Assembly (NCBI GenBank): GCA_025738555.1
Contig: JAOVFP010000011.1
Location: 3,658,001 to 3,722,000 of the forward strand
DNA: 64,000 nucleotides
Origin: Cyathus striatus
Lineage: Eukaryota; Basidiomycota; Agaricomycetes; Agaricales; Nidulariaceae
Direction: 5' to 3'
A program made the translations under genes and the position numbers. Under the pieces are notes generated by a model. The model was given only the letters and a program-made list of their open reading frames with translations, made no database searches and was not told where the DNA came from. Below are positions 33,637 through 43,477 of the stretch, in pieces (within the stretch, counting starts at the first letter, position 1; the number at the start of each line of letters is the position of its first letter).

Positions 33637-35172
33637 ATGTCTGATGGAGATAGAGCCAACCAAGGAGGGAGCCCTCAATGAGAAGACAACGTTTCTGTGG
33701 ATGAACTGTCTTCCAGAACACTCGAGAAAATTGATGGAACCAACAGGTTTTGGCTCACAGGATCTCGTCGACGTCCCTCATCATCAGCAGGTGGAAGCCG
33801 AGTTCCACAACAGGGAGGAACCGGGGATCGTCCACCAACCTCAGCCTCAGGTCGAGCTCTGCAAGGTCCTGGACTGCCAGGACCACCTCGTCGTTCCAAC
33901 ACAAGAGAGGTACATCAACGCAACATTGAACAAGCACCTCAACATGACACTCCAAGAATGCCTCGCGTCCCGGATGGAGGCAATGACCCCATCTACGCTG
34001 GGGGTATTTTCAAATCTGATTTGGAAACGAAAATTGGGGAAATCATTAGTAAGTTCAGAGAAGGAGGGATTACTAAATCATATGCCGTCGCTAGTATCGG
34101 AAGACTGCTCCCAGAGTTTCAGCCAGGAGATGGATCCACAGCTGAGCAAGCCTTCAAGACCTACCTGGCAGACATCGATGAGCACCAATGTCAGCAAGGG
34201 AGAAGAGAGAAGGAAGGTAGAATCCGGCTGGGGAAGCACCAGGAGCCAGGCGGATATCCACCAACAGGTAACAGATTACGAAGAGCATGGTCAACAAGTC
34301 CAGGATCGATGTCATCCGGTTCGAATGATTTCAGCAGAGAAGAGGGTGGCAGGAGGAAGAATTCAAACAAAAGACGTAGAATCTTCGAGGAAGATATGCC
34401 TTGGTTTGATGAAGAAGAGGACCAAATTATCTTCCACCACCCAGATCTCGTCAAGACACAGGAAGCACTCCGGATGTTCGCCAATGATCCTACCACCGCT
34501 AAGAATTGGGCCATGGAGCGAGCTTGCATTGGACATTTCCCGGAGTCAGAATGGGACAATATCATCAGAGGCAGAGAGGTTAACTTGTCTAACATCCATG
34601 CAGCTATTAACGGAGCAACAACCATTGGACCGACAGTACAGCGCATTGGAGACCTTGAAATCTCTCTTCCCGGAGGACCTCCGGCAAAGAAGATCACTAC
34701 CAGTGGGCAATGGTTCGCTTCCTGGCATCTCACAGCTGATGCCACCTGTCATGTCTTTCCCCACCGATGGAGAGAGCTCATCCAATATCATGCCTACATG
34801 TCTAACATCTTTAACAGCATTAGGGACCCAGGACATGTCATTGCATTCGATCATGCTGTCAGATCACTCGTCGCTTCGCACCGGGATATCAGACTCTGCG
34901 ACTTCCCAGAGTTCTCCTACCTCCAGTTTGCCTATCTCACCCCACTTGGAGTCTGGACACCTGCCCCTGTCGCTGACAACAAGCCACAACTGTTGCAGAA
35001 GGCGAGCTCAAGCCGTGAAAAATTGACTGAAACATGCAGGAAATATAACTCGACAATGGGTTGTGGATATCGAGGGGACAGATGTCGATATCATCACCAA
35101 TGTCTCCATTGTGGGAAGCCAGGACATGGAGCGGTCACCTGCAGAGGAGAGTTTGTTGCAGCGAAAGACTAA
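33637..35172 (+). pseudogene. Ngaro 1 gag, with nonsense codon 15
   Basis: The frame starts MSDGDRANQGGSPQ at 33637, as in element 2 (MSDGDRADTAGSQ), but codon 15 is TGA (33679-33681). It is open again to TAA at 35170-35172. The product would coat element RNA. Near the C-terminus are two zinc motifs: a CCCH-like CRKYNSTMGCGY with RGDRCRYHHQC, and a CCHC knuckle CLHCGKPGHGAVTC. Internal reinitiation or readthrough could still give a gag lacking the first residues. The pol frame overlaps its 3' end in +1. Confidence 0.8.
33644..35026 (+). other. Long open frame overlapping gag (+1), in the pol frame
   Basis: A 460-codon stop-free stretch lies in the +1 frame relative to gag, the same frame as RT. 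A single TGA separates it from the RT frame in this element. In element 2 the equivalent stretch is joined to RT with no stop. The shared amino acid blocks (ERYIN, MGMFSNLNWK-like) may simply follow from gag conservation. Its status as a coding sequence is unproven. Confidence 0.3.
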
Positions 35173-37006
35173 GTTGTCATTTGGGGCGCACCCTTCATAT
35201 CTTCGCGGTCTCCAATGTTTCTCTCCACATTTTTCACTTTCTCCCGTACTAGCTTATACTTATGTGGCTAAGCCCCTCTCACAGGTCCCTCATGAAGTTC
35301 TTCAAGATCCTTTTCTTCATAAACTCATTGACTCTAATCCAGACTTGTTTAAAATTGTCACGCCAATTCGCATTGATGTTTTTGAACGTTATGTTTCTTT
35401 TCATCCTAACCATGCTTTCACAGCTTCTGTTTGTGAAGGCCTTAAGCATGGTTTCTGGTCACAAGCGTCTTTCTGCCTGGATTATCCTCCTACTTTAGAT
35501 GTTTCGGACAGGCACCCTCACCAATCATGTCAAGAAGAATCTTTCTTGTTCTCGCAGCGGGACAAGGAAGTTGCTTTAGGTTGGTTTTCACTGTCATTTG
35601 GGACACAACTTCTTCCAGGAATGTACTCAATGCCAGTCCATGCTGTCCCCAAGACGGTTCAGAATTTTCGTATGGTTACTAATCATAGTTGTGGCGAGTT
35701 CTCCTTGAACTCTATGGTCCGCCGAGATGCCATTGAGGGATGTTCCCCTCTCGATTCTCTCAAACCTCTGGCTGATGCTCTCCTTGCTTTGCATAGATCT
35801 TTTGGACCACATGAGCCCCTCGTGCTTTTCAAGTCTGATGTCCAAAGTGCCTATCGTCTTATCCCTATGGCTCCAGAATCTCAAGCAAAGCAAGTAGTGA
35901 CAATGCCTGATGGGCAACATCATGTTGATAGGTGTAACGTATTTGGTGGTTCCCCTTCTTCAGGGCTGTGGTCGTCAGTAAACTCTCTCACTACTTGGAC
36001 TGCCATCTTTATCAAGGGAATTCCTGATCTCTTTCAGTATTCGGATGATGTCTTTGGAGCTGATGTCGCTTCAAATGTTTCTTTCTACTCATCTTATCAG
36101 CAGTCCTATCCGACCCATCAAGTTGCTCTGCTTTCACTCTGGGATGAACTCGGTATCCCACATGAAAAGGAGAAGCAGCTTTTTGGTTCTTTGCTAACCA
36201 TCATAGGCTTTCAAGTTGATTCGGAGTGGATGTCAATCACCATGGCACCTGACAAAAAAGATGAGTTAATTGCATTCATCACTCAGTTCATTGACTCTCG
36301 TCATTTTAGACATTCGCTTCGGGATTTCCAGCACCTCGCTGGCTGGGTGAACTGGGCCCTCAATGTCTTTCCCCTTCTCAAGCCCAGCTTGTGTTCACTT
36401 TACCTCAAAATTGCAGGGAAATCACACCCCTATGAACGATTGTACCTCAACAACTCTATTCATTCTGACCTTCAGTGGCTCATTCAATGCCTCCAAATCT
36501 CCACCGAGTTTTTTATCATAGAAGACATTGACTGGTCCCCCTCCTCTGTCGACACTGTCTTGCATGTTGACGCTTCGCTCAATGGTATTGGCCTCTGGGA
36601 CTTGGCACTCCATGATGGGTACCACTTCATTTTCCCACCGCAAGTCCCACAACAGGATATATTTGTGTTTGAGGTGTTTGCTGTGGTGTGTGCCATTTAC
36701 TTACTGGCTGCCCGTACGTCTCCCTCTCGCACAGTCATCATTTATTCTGACAGTGAAAACACTGTTGCACTATTTAACTCACTTCGTGTGGCTAATAACC
36801 AATATAACTCACTCCTCAAAGTAGCAGTTGATGAGCTACTCCTTCGCAACTATCGACTTTGTGTCCTCTGGATTCCAGGGGAAATTAATCTTGTTGCCGA
36901 TGCGCTTTCGCATCAGTGTTTTGCCTCGGCGCGTCTGTACGATCCTCTCATTTCTCATCATACTTTACTACCCCCACAGAATGCATTGGGGGCAATCTCT
37001 AAATGA
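35063..37006 (+). CDS. Ngaro 1 reverse transcriptase-RNase H
   Basis: The open pol frame overlaps the gag 3' end in +1; the conserved protein begins at HPSYLRGLQCF, just after the gag stop. RT motifs: LVLFKSDVQSAYRLIPM (first catalytic Asp), NVFGGSPSSGLW, and FQYSDDVFGA with a YSDD active site. RNase H follows: VLHVDASLNGIGLW (Asp), FEVFAVVCAIYLL (Glu), IIYSDSENTVALF (Asp) and LVADALSHQ (Asp). It copies element RNA into DNA and degrades the template. The stop TGA overlaps the recombinase ATG as ATGA. Expression probably needs frameshifting or reinitiation, since I see no ATG near the domain start. Confidence 0.9.
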   Translation: MDIEGTDVDIITNVSIVGSQDMERSPAEESLLQRKTKLSFGAHPSYLRGLQCFSPHFSLSPVLAYTYVAKPLSQVPHEVLQDPFLHKLIDSNPDLFKIVTPIRIDVFERYVSFHPNHAFTASVCEGLKHGFWSQASFCLDYPPTLDVSDRHPHQSCQEESFLFSQRDKEVALGWFSLSFGTQLLPGMYSMPVHAVPKTVQNFRMVTNHSCGEFSLNSMVRRDAIEGCSPLDSLKPLADALLALHRSFGPHEPLVLFKSDVQSAYRLIPMAPESQAKQVVTMPDGQHHVDRCNVFGGSPSSGLWSSVNSLTTWTAIFIKGIPDLFQYSDDVFGADVASNVSFYSSYQQSYPTHQVALLSLWDELGIPHEKEKQLFGSLLTIIGFQVDSEWMSITMAPDKKDELIAFITQFIDSRHFRHSLRDFQHLAGWVNWALNVFPLLKPSLCSLYLKIAGKSHPYERLYLNNSIHSDLQWLIQCLQISTEFFIIEDIDWSPSSVDTVLHVDASLNGIGLWDLALHDGYHFIFPPQVPQQDIFVFEVFAVVCAIYLLAARTSPSRTVIIYSDSENTVALFNSLRVANNQYNSLLKVAVDELLLRNYRLCVLWIPGEINLVADALSHQCFASARLYDPLISHHTLLPPQNALGAISK

Positions 37007-37992
37007 ACCTCTCCCTTACCGGGTCCAGGCAGCCCGTTCAATACACCTGGTCCCATGAGCGCCTCCTGTGGGAGCGTGCTATTACCTTTGGATATGCAAT
37101 TGATCATTCCACTCACAGCAACTACTCCAGCGCCCTCAATTCTTACCTATCCTTTTGCAAGGCTCATGACTTCCCTGTTGAACCTACAAGCGACACTCTC
37201 AGCCTCTATGTCATTTACATGTCCCATCACATCAAAATTTCGTCTCTCACCACCTATCTTGCAGGGATTGTTCATTTACTAGAACCATATTTCCCCCTTG
37301 TCCGTGATGCTTGTGACTCTTCACTCATCAAATGTTCCCTTTATTGCAGTCGTCGCCGGTTCCACCAGTCCCCATCTCGAAAACCACCCCTACCTCTCTC
37401 CCTATTGTCCTCCATTTCCCTATCCTTTCCTCCTTCTGCTGATCATGACTCTTTACTTTTTCTCATGCTATTGGTCACAGGCTTCTATGGTCTCCTCCGT
37501 CTAGGTGAACTTGTTTCACCTGACAACCCTTCTATTCGTGATCAACGCAAAGTTATATCACACTCATCAGCCTCTCTCTCTCCCCCTCACTCTTACCAAT
37601 TCACTCTTCCTACCCACAAGGCCAACCGTCTTTTCCAGGGTGACATGGTTTTAATTCAGCGCCTTTTTTCACAAGGCCCTGACCCCATCCCCCCTTTCTC
37701 GCGATATCTTTTCTCGCATGACACCCATTTTCCTTTCCATCATGCATTATGGCTGCGCACTGATGGCTCTCTCCCTACCCATGCCTTTTTCCTTGGTTTC
37801 CTCCACCGATTCGCCAGTGAGCAGTTTTCAGGCCATTCTCTTCGATCTGGTGGCGCTACTGCCCTTGCCGAACATGGAATATCATACTCGGATATTCAGC
37901 ATATTGGTCGCTGGAGCTCTGGTGCCTTTGAAATGTACATCCGCCAGCACCCTACTCTTCTTGCTTCTCTGTGTATTCCCTTTTCCCTTTAA
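37003..37992 (+). CDS. Ngaro 1 tyrosine recombinase
   Basis: 329 residues. It is expected to integrate the circular cDNA by site-specific strand exchange. The catalytic set is visible: Arg in FYGLLRLGELV, HSLRSGGAT (His and second Arg), HIGRWSSGAFEMY (His and the nucleophile Tyr). The N-terminal half, with AIDHSTHSNYSSAL and LYVIYMSHH, matches a SAM-like DNA-binding domain. The ATG at 37003 overlaps the RT stop by ATGA, as in element 2. The frame is intact, and an A-rich tract follows at about 38050-38075. Confidence 0.93.
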   Translation: MNLSLTGSRQPVQYTWSHERLLWERAITFGYAIDHSTHSNYSSALNSYLSFCKAHDFPVEPTSDTLSLYVIYMSHHIKISSLTTYLAGIVHLLEPYFPLVRDACDSSLIKCSLYCSRRRFHQSPSRKPPLPLSLLSSISLSFPPSADHDSLLFLMLLVTGFYGLLRLGELVSPDNPSIRDQRKVISHSSASLSPPHSYQFTLPTHKANRLFQGDMVLIQRLFSQGPDPIPPFSRYLFSHDTHFPFHHALWLRTDGSLPTHAFFLGFLHRFASEQFSGHSLRSGGATALAEHGISYSDIQHIGRWSSGAFEMYIRQHPTLLASLCIPFSL

Positions 37993-38124
37993 TTCCTTTC
38001 CCTGGTTTACTTCCCTTCCCCTATTTGATCCAAACAAAATTATAATTACACAAAAAAAAAAAAAAAAAAAAAAATTCATAATACCGAATAGGTAATTTCC
38101 TTTGCTTTATTCACTTCTTATTTG

Positions 38125-38297
38125 TTTGGGCTTCGTCTCGCCCTATCCCACTTATTTTCTATAGTTTTATCTTTGTTCCCTCTATCCATTTGTCTTACAC
38201 GGTGCTCGTGTGTTAATATCATCTCATTGGTACTGAGACGCTTCATGCGCCTCCCCTTGGCTACTACCGTTGTTCCGTTGCGAGAGTCCCGATTGGT
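38125..38297 (+). repeat. Ngaro 1 split direct repeat B1
   Basis: 173 bases from TTTGGGCTTCG to CCCGATTGGT, directly abutting A2. Matches B2 (38872-39044) with very few differences. Confidence 0.9.
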
Positions 38298-38682
38298 CAG
38301 AGTTCAAGGGTATCTTGCACTGGGCCAATAGGGACGGCAGCGCAGTAGCCCTCGGGCCGCGAAATGCCATCATTTCGTGGGCGGCTGGTACCGGATTGAA
38401 TCGCTGTTGTGAGTGAGCTCATTATGACCTCCCGTTCGAGGCCACTGACGCTCTCCAACTTGTCTCAATCCCTTATGCAATTTATTCCCAATGGCTAGAC
38501 CGTGATCATGTCTTGGAGCTAGCTGCGCGAATGGTACAAAGAGTCTGGTGGAATTAGATGATCCGCATTCCTCCTCTCTCATGCACCAGGTATTTCTCTT
38601 GTATACTAATATCTGTTTATTGACTTCCTCCTCTCTTGTGCACCAGGTCTCTATCACTATCACCATCTATAATTTTCGGCTA
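38298..38682 (+). repeat. Ngaro 1 split direct repeat A2
   Basis: Second copy of A, joined to B1 without spacer. The B1/A2 junction (GATTGGT then CAGAGTTCAAGG) is the expected core where circle ends join. Confidence 0.9.
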
Positions 38683-38871
38683 CCCGCCCTCCCTTTCCCC
38701 ATGTTTTAGCTTGCCTTACTCATCACTTACTACTTCTCTTACCACTGTATTTGTATCACACTTGGCTGGTAGCTTTTCCCCCATGATGGCAGATTTTTTT
38801 CCCACTGGGTTTTCCTGCTTGAGGGTTTTGACGCACCCGTGCTATTAGTTTATGTAATTTCAGTAATTTCC

Positions 38872-39044
38872 TTTGGGCTTCGTCTCGCCCTATCCCACTT
38901 ATTTTCTATAGTTTTATCTTTGTTCCCTCTATCCATTTGTCTTACACGGTGCTCGTGTGTTAATATCATCTCATTGGTACTGAGACGCTTCACGCGCCTC
39001 CCCTTGGCTACTACCGTTGTTCCGTTGCAAGAGTCCCGATTGGT
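38872..39044 (+). repeat. Ngaro 1 split direct repeat B2
   Basis: Right end of the element. It ends GATTGGT at 39044, immediately followed by F-box sequence (AAAGAATTCAGG). 38683-38871 is the unique stretch between A2 and B2. Confidence 0.9.
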
Positions 39045-40376
39045 AAAGAATTCAGGAACAGCACCACTGGCAATTTCTCTTCTGCCTGGGCCTTACATGC
39101 AATTTCAAATTTCTTTGATAAAAGATATTGCAAACCATTGTGACCGTTGGGAATCATTCGATGTTGAAATGGAAATCCTTCTGATGGCTGCACGAGATCC
39201 GGATATAACAGATACGGTCAAAAATAAAGGCCTTCCAATACTTCGGAGACTGGCTATCGACCATCAAGGTTTTCCAGAGGCCGAAATAATTTCCCCATTT
39301 ACTCTGTTCGTAGGTGCAGTGAAACTTGAATATCTTTACTTGCAGAGCACCAATTTCCCTGACATTGGGGATTTTTCTTGGAGCAACCTGCGCAAGCTCG
39401 TAGTCACAGAATGTCATATTAACTCTGAGGACGCACTTCATTCCGCCCTGCGTTTGATGCCGTTACTGGAGGAGTTGGGGTGGTGCGGTAATCGTGTGGC
39501 CACTGGCCATACTGTTCCGGAGTCACCAACAATTTTGCTTTCCTCACTACACACCCTTAACGTGGAGATCGCCATATGGGGCCGTCCTTATTTCAGTGAA
39601 ATCCAAGCTCCTCACTTGCCTAATATATGTATCCCGCGCCTCACCAACCTTAACATCATGGGAGATATCGAAGAATTTCCGTCCCTTTTAACCATTATTC
39701 GGATCTCAGATTTCGATTTAAAATGCCTTGCTCTCAACACGACATCCACGGACTTCATGCTTTCAATTATTAAAGAACTTAACAGTATCAAAGAGCTGAC
39801 ATTAATCAATCAAGACGATATTGTCCTCGAGAAACTTATGTGGAGGCGGGAATATAGTCCCAACCACACAAATCTGCTTCCCTTTCTTCAAACATTAGTG
39901 CTACATCTGTTAAACGTGGATCGTAACTACGATTACACTGAGTCATAGATCAATGTTATGCATGCTAGATCGTCGGTCTCCACCGCGAGTGTGCATAAGG
40001 AAATTGTGCCACTGACTCATATTAAAATCGCAACATTTAAGAACGTGGTAAATATTGGTCGGTTGGAATCTTTCGGAAAAGAAACGGGGATAAAGGTTGA
40101 ATATGAATTCATCAGTTAGATATCTCTTCATCATGTTCACTATGCGCTCAGAGCAATTAAATATAGTATCCCAGCGAAAAGAATTGGCATGTGCACCGCG
40201 ACAACGGCTTATAAGTTATAACGAATTTCCTTACCACTTGGATATACTAATTACTACTCATTGTAGGGCTATGATTCGATGTACGAATAGTATAAAGCGA
40301 CTCAGCTTTTCTCTATCGTTTATGTAATATGCAAAGTTTCAAATTGTCCAACGCATTATGTCGTAACAGAAAAATA

Positions 40377-41724
40377 TTACACATCGTTATCCCCACGTAA
40401 ATCAGATCTTCGGAATAATTGTCTCGTTATCGATTCATTCCACCCATATGTCAACGCATTAGCTAATCCTACAAATTGTGTTAACCCCTGCAGCAGTTGG
40501 GTTACATAGGATTTATGTCCAGTCAATTCGAGAAAGCGATTGGCTATTCCCGGAATCCACAGTATAATAAATGCTATTGGATAAACATTTAGAAGGAGAA
40601 TCCGTTGGATAGGTCTATACCTTGGATCCCATTGCTCGGGCTGATGAGATACCACGTGAAACCATCGTCTATCAACATCATCCGACTTCATATATACAAG
40701 CGCAACTTCAGATCTTTCGTCCACTTCGACAGTTTTTATTGAGTTTTGACATTGCCTAGGGGCTCCAGTCGCAATGGAACTGTCCGTAATCCTGGACAAA
40801 TTCCTAAAATGTCTTCGTATAAAAAAATGCTCAAAGTGATTATGAACTTTCACTGAGGTTCTAGAAACAAATGTGGACATAACTCACTAGATAAGTGTAC
40901 AACACAATCTGAAATTTGAACGGTGAATAGCTTGACCAATAAGTTATTGAGACCATTACCTCGACAAGGATAAACAAGCATTTCCAGCCGTGAGTTAGAA
41001 CGTATCGAAGATATTTAGGGGTTTCTACAATCCAGCACCTAATATACGTGTGTCGCTTTACGTTATACTCTTCAATAATTATAGAAAGAAACATACCAAC
41101 TACCTGATGCAGGACCAAATCGGTGCGTCACGAGTGCAATAACAGCTTTCCAAACACCGTTATTATGATCGATTTTTTAAGTATAAAACATACCAGTAGT
41201 TGTGGGCATCAACCATATAGCAATTGTTACTAAGGCTACTTTCTCCCTGTGCCAAATCGCATCGGGCGATTGGAGTCGATATCGAGTGACATTGAATACC
41301 GTTGTAATAGCAATAGCAAGTATGGCACAATCGGTTGCCTCAAAGTAAAATAAATTTACTGGAATTACCAAAAACTAATGATACGAACCTGAGTAGCAAA
41401 CTGAACTATAAAACCATTTGTAGTGCATAAAGCACTATCTGTAAGTGCCCTTTTCGTAATTAAGATGTACAAGCCAGAGATAGATACGTTGAGTGCATTG
41501 ATGTAATCTATTATGTACATATCTGTCAGTATGTTCATGTTCGTTGAAGATTTGGAGTCCAAACCAGCTATAGCAAGGTTAAGAATCAGGACATGCCGAA
41601 AATGGCGTCTTCGGGGTAAAATCATGTATGTGACTAAAATGAATCCCGCGCCAATAAAAGAAGAAAGACTGCCGGCAATGTTGAGACCAGCGATGATAAT
41701 GGGCATACCTGTTAAAGTAGCCAT
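40377..41724 (-). CDS. Seven-helix GPCR, Git3/cAMP-receptor-like
   Basis: Six exons on the minus strand: 41724-41389, 41338-41194, 41145-41097, 41038-40960, 40908-40888 and 40829-40377, giving 360 residues with phases fitting at every junction. Helix 1 is IAGSLSSFIGAGFILVTYMI, helix 2 HVLILNLAIAGLDS. Across two junctions one reads HRFGPASGSW then CWIVETPKYLRYVLTH, a hallmark GPxxGxWCWI block of glucose/cAMP-receptor-like fungal receptors. Helix 6 is ILLLNVYPIAFIILWIPGI and helix 7 contains GLTQFVGLANALTYGWNE. Acts at the plasma membrane upstream of G proteins; the ligand is unknown. The 21-base exon 5 and the long loop between helices 5 and 6 are the least certain parts. A decayed gene is possible but I see no frame break. 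Confidence 0.75.
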
Positions 41725-42758
41725 TGGACGAAGGAAAGAACCTATTAGAGTCTGGATTTAGAAGAGTCTTTAAAGCCATGCCAGTGATGTTATTTACAGC
41801 ACGTCCCCGTAACACTACACGAAGAAGCCGATATCTATCAATCAAGATATCATATCATAGACATGTGTTGGATTGCGGCTGGGAAACCTTCGCAGGGTGT
41901 CTCTTACATCTTGCTCTTTCATTAGTCTTCAAGTAGAAGAACGTTCGTTGGAATATAGGTATGACATAGACAATTACATGTTCCTTGATACGAAAGATTA
42001 ACATCCCTGCCCTTAGACACTTTTACAAGTGTTTGAAAACAACGGCGATCATTATAGAGGTTCGGGTGAGCAGCTTCTCCGTGGTCTTATACGTTGTATA
42101 TACTCAGTTCTATTGTAGAAGATTATTAACGTTTAGATGGATCCCAAGATGATTGTGGAAGCGGACATGTTAGTCCAGGTATATATAGTGCGACAATGTC
42201 TTTCGATAATTGTCTCATGTGTTCTGATGATCTATACATAGGGGACTTTCTGATAACGGCGATCACTGCTATGTGGACTCCACACCTCTACGTTACCTTC
42301 TTTTTTTTCCTGATGTGATTGGAGGGCGGTACAAGTCATAAGGCGCTCTATCTGCATCTGTATCGACGTGAATGCCGTAGAAAAGCTACTGAAATTTTAA
42401 GTAACAGTATGGAAATGAGTACCATGCTTGCCTTAATTTCCCAAATACAAATCTAAGTTGTATTTATCATATCTTTCGATGTCCTACACCGATTAAGTAT
42501 GTCAAGAATTTCCCATTCTTGTCAGTGGTAGCTGACAGCTGTCATTTAATCGATACCTAATATCAGAGAAGAAACCAGATCTGAAACACTATATACCTAA
42601 ATATAGAAAATAAGGTGTATACACATTTCTTTGCTAACAATCAGCGTTGTAAATATATTTTCCCACCACTAATATTTTATTTATTAATTAGGCTGAAATT
42701 ATTATAACTTAAAGTAATATATACAGGATTAATTGTGTTAAAACTCCAAAGGGAAGGG
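41725..42758. other. Intergenic, GPCR promoter side
   Basis: No supported gene or repeat found. Sequence becomes AT-rich toward 42750. Confidence 0.35.
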
Positions 42759-43153
42759 CACCTCAGACAAGGGTGGATCGGATCGCTGTAAATATGGTAC
42801 AACCCGATTTACTTAACAATTAGAATAGTTATTAAAATATGTTATCTGACCGATGTGTGAGCAAATCTAGAATATGTGCAAGAATAGGAAAACTGACCGA
42901 TCCATGCAACATATTTACAATAAGATCTGTGACCCCACGCGTTCCTAGGCCAATCGGAAAATTTTCGGAGGCTCGGTTCACATTGCACAGGTAAAATCGG
43001 CACGAAACAATTGGAACAATAAGCAGATGTATTACCCAATTTAGAATTTTCTAATGCATCTGACACATTACATATTTTATGGCATATTCTAATTGTTACA
43101 AAAATCGGGATGTACCATATTTACATGAACCCGATTTAGGCCTGTCTGAGGTG
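42759..43153. mobile_element. 395-bp MITE with long inverted ends
   Basis: Imperfect inverted repeats of about 83 bases. They start CACCTCAGACA at 42759 and close TGTCTGAGGTG at 43153, and share internal blocks TGTAAATATGGTACA, CCCGATTT and AACAATTAGAATA. GGG flanks both sides, a possible 3-bp duplication. CAC...GTG ends with 3-bp duplications suggest the CACTA group, but the short size and lack of transposase prevent a firm class. Confidence 0.7.
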
Positions 43154-43320
43154 GGGGATACAGGGAGGAAGCAGGCAGTGGTACGGCATTGAAGTAAGTA
43201 ATCAATGTAAATGTGCGCGCGAGAATCCATTTCTAATGAGCTTAGTAATCCGCTTTTCTTTGAGTCATGTATTCTCCCCAAGTTCTCCCACGAAGTCCCG
43301 TCATTAATTTTAATTTTTCA

Positions 43321-43477
43321 CAGCGATCAACTCAACAACCTCCTCCACTCCCGTTCAAATTCAGTAGCTCTCGAGCGTGCTGGAGGCATAGCTGTGTCGC
43401 GACGTTATTATGGTTCGGAGATAGGGATGGGTGGAGGACGGTTAGATGCTGGGGAATATAGGAAGCATTGCGTCTAG
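43321..43477 (+). pseudogene. Small repeat protein family, C-terminal exon or relic
   Basis: After an acceptor-like TTTCACAG the frame reads DQLNNLLHSRSNSVALERAGG, then IAVSRRYYGSEIG and ends GGGRLDAGEYRKHCV at a TAG. The ERxGxIAV block and Y-x-KHC ending match the genes at 31322 and 45404. The N-terminal repeats were not found upstream, so it is either a last exon or a fragment. Confidence 0.4.

Larger units (their letters stand above)
33189..39044 (+). mobile_element. Ngaro-type tyrosine-recombinase retrotransposon 1 (5,856 bp)
   Basis: Split direct repeats in the order A1-ORFs-B1-A2-B2: A is 385 bp at 33189 and 38298, and B is 173 bp at 38125 and 38872. This architecture with gag, RT/RNase H and tyrosine recombinase and no integrase or LTR defines DIRS-order Ngaro elements. 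No methyltransferase-like domain follows RNase H, favouring Ngaro over DIRS. It inserted in the F-box pseudogene with no obvious target duplication, as expected. The gag frame has an early stop, so this copy is probably not autonomous. Confidence 0.93.
32329..40119 (+). pseudogene. F-box/LRR pseudogene broken by a MITE and an Ngaro element
   Basis: Exon 1 is 32329-32348 (MPSSDQ plus two bases), the intron 32349-32392. Exon 2 opens RFLQDYLEEIINKFP, then a coiled coil and F-box core LPNELLAHIFSFV, to IQLVCVRWRGIVH. The frame is cut by a MITE at 32794-33080. It resumes right after the TA duplication with NTPSLWTKF, decays to a TGA near 33170, and is cut again by a Ngaro element (33189-39044). 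It resumes with NSGTAPLAISL and continues through a good LRR region to a TAG at 39946-39948. The same frame then runs on through SLW-less family sequence (MHARSS, LESFGKETGIKVEY) to TAG at 40117-40119. Order of damage cannot be fixed, but each lesion alone would disable it. Confidence 0.88.

Noticed and set aside
33189..39044. DIRS-type rather than Ngaro-type element
   Set aside because: No methyltransferase-like domain after RNase H, and repeats are split direct repeats, not inverted repeats with an internal complementary region.
38839..39948. A 369-codon frame starting within the Ngaro B2 repeat, as an independent gene
   Set aside because: It is B2 repeat sequence running by chance in frame into the 3' part of the interrupted F-box gene.
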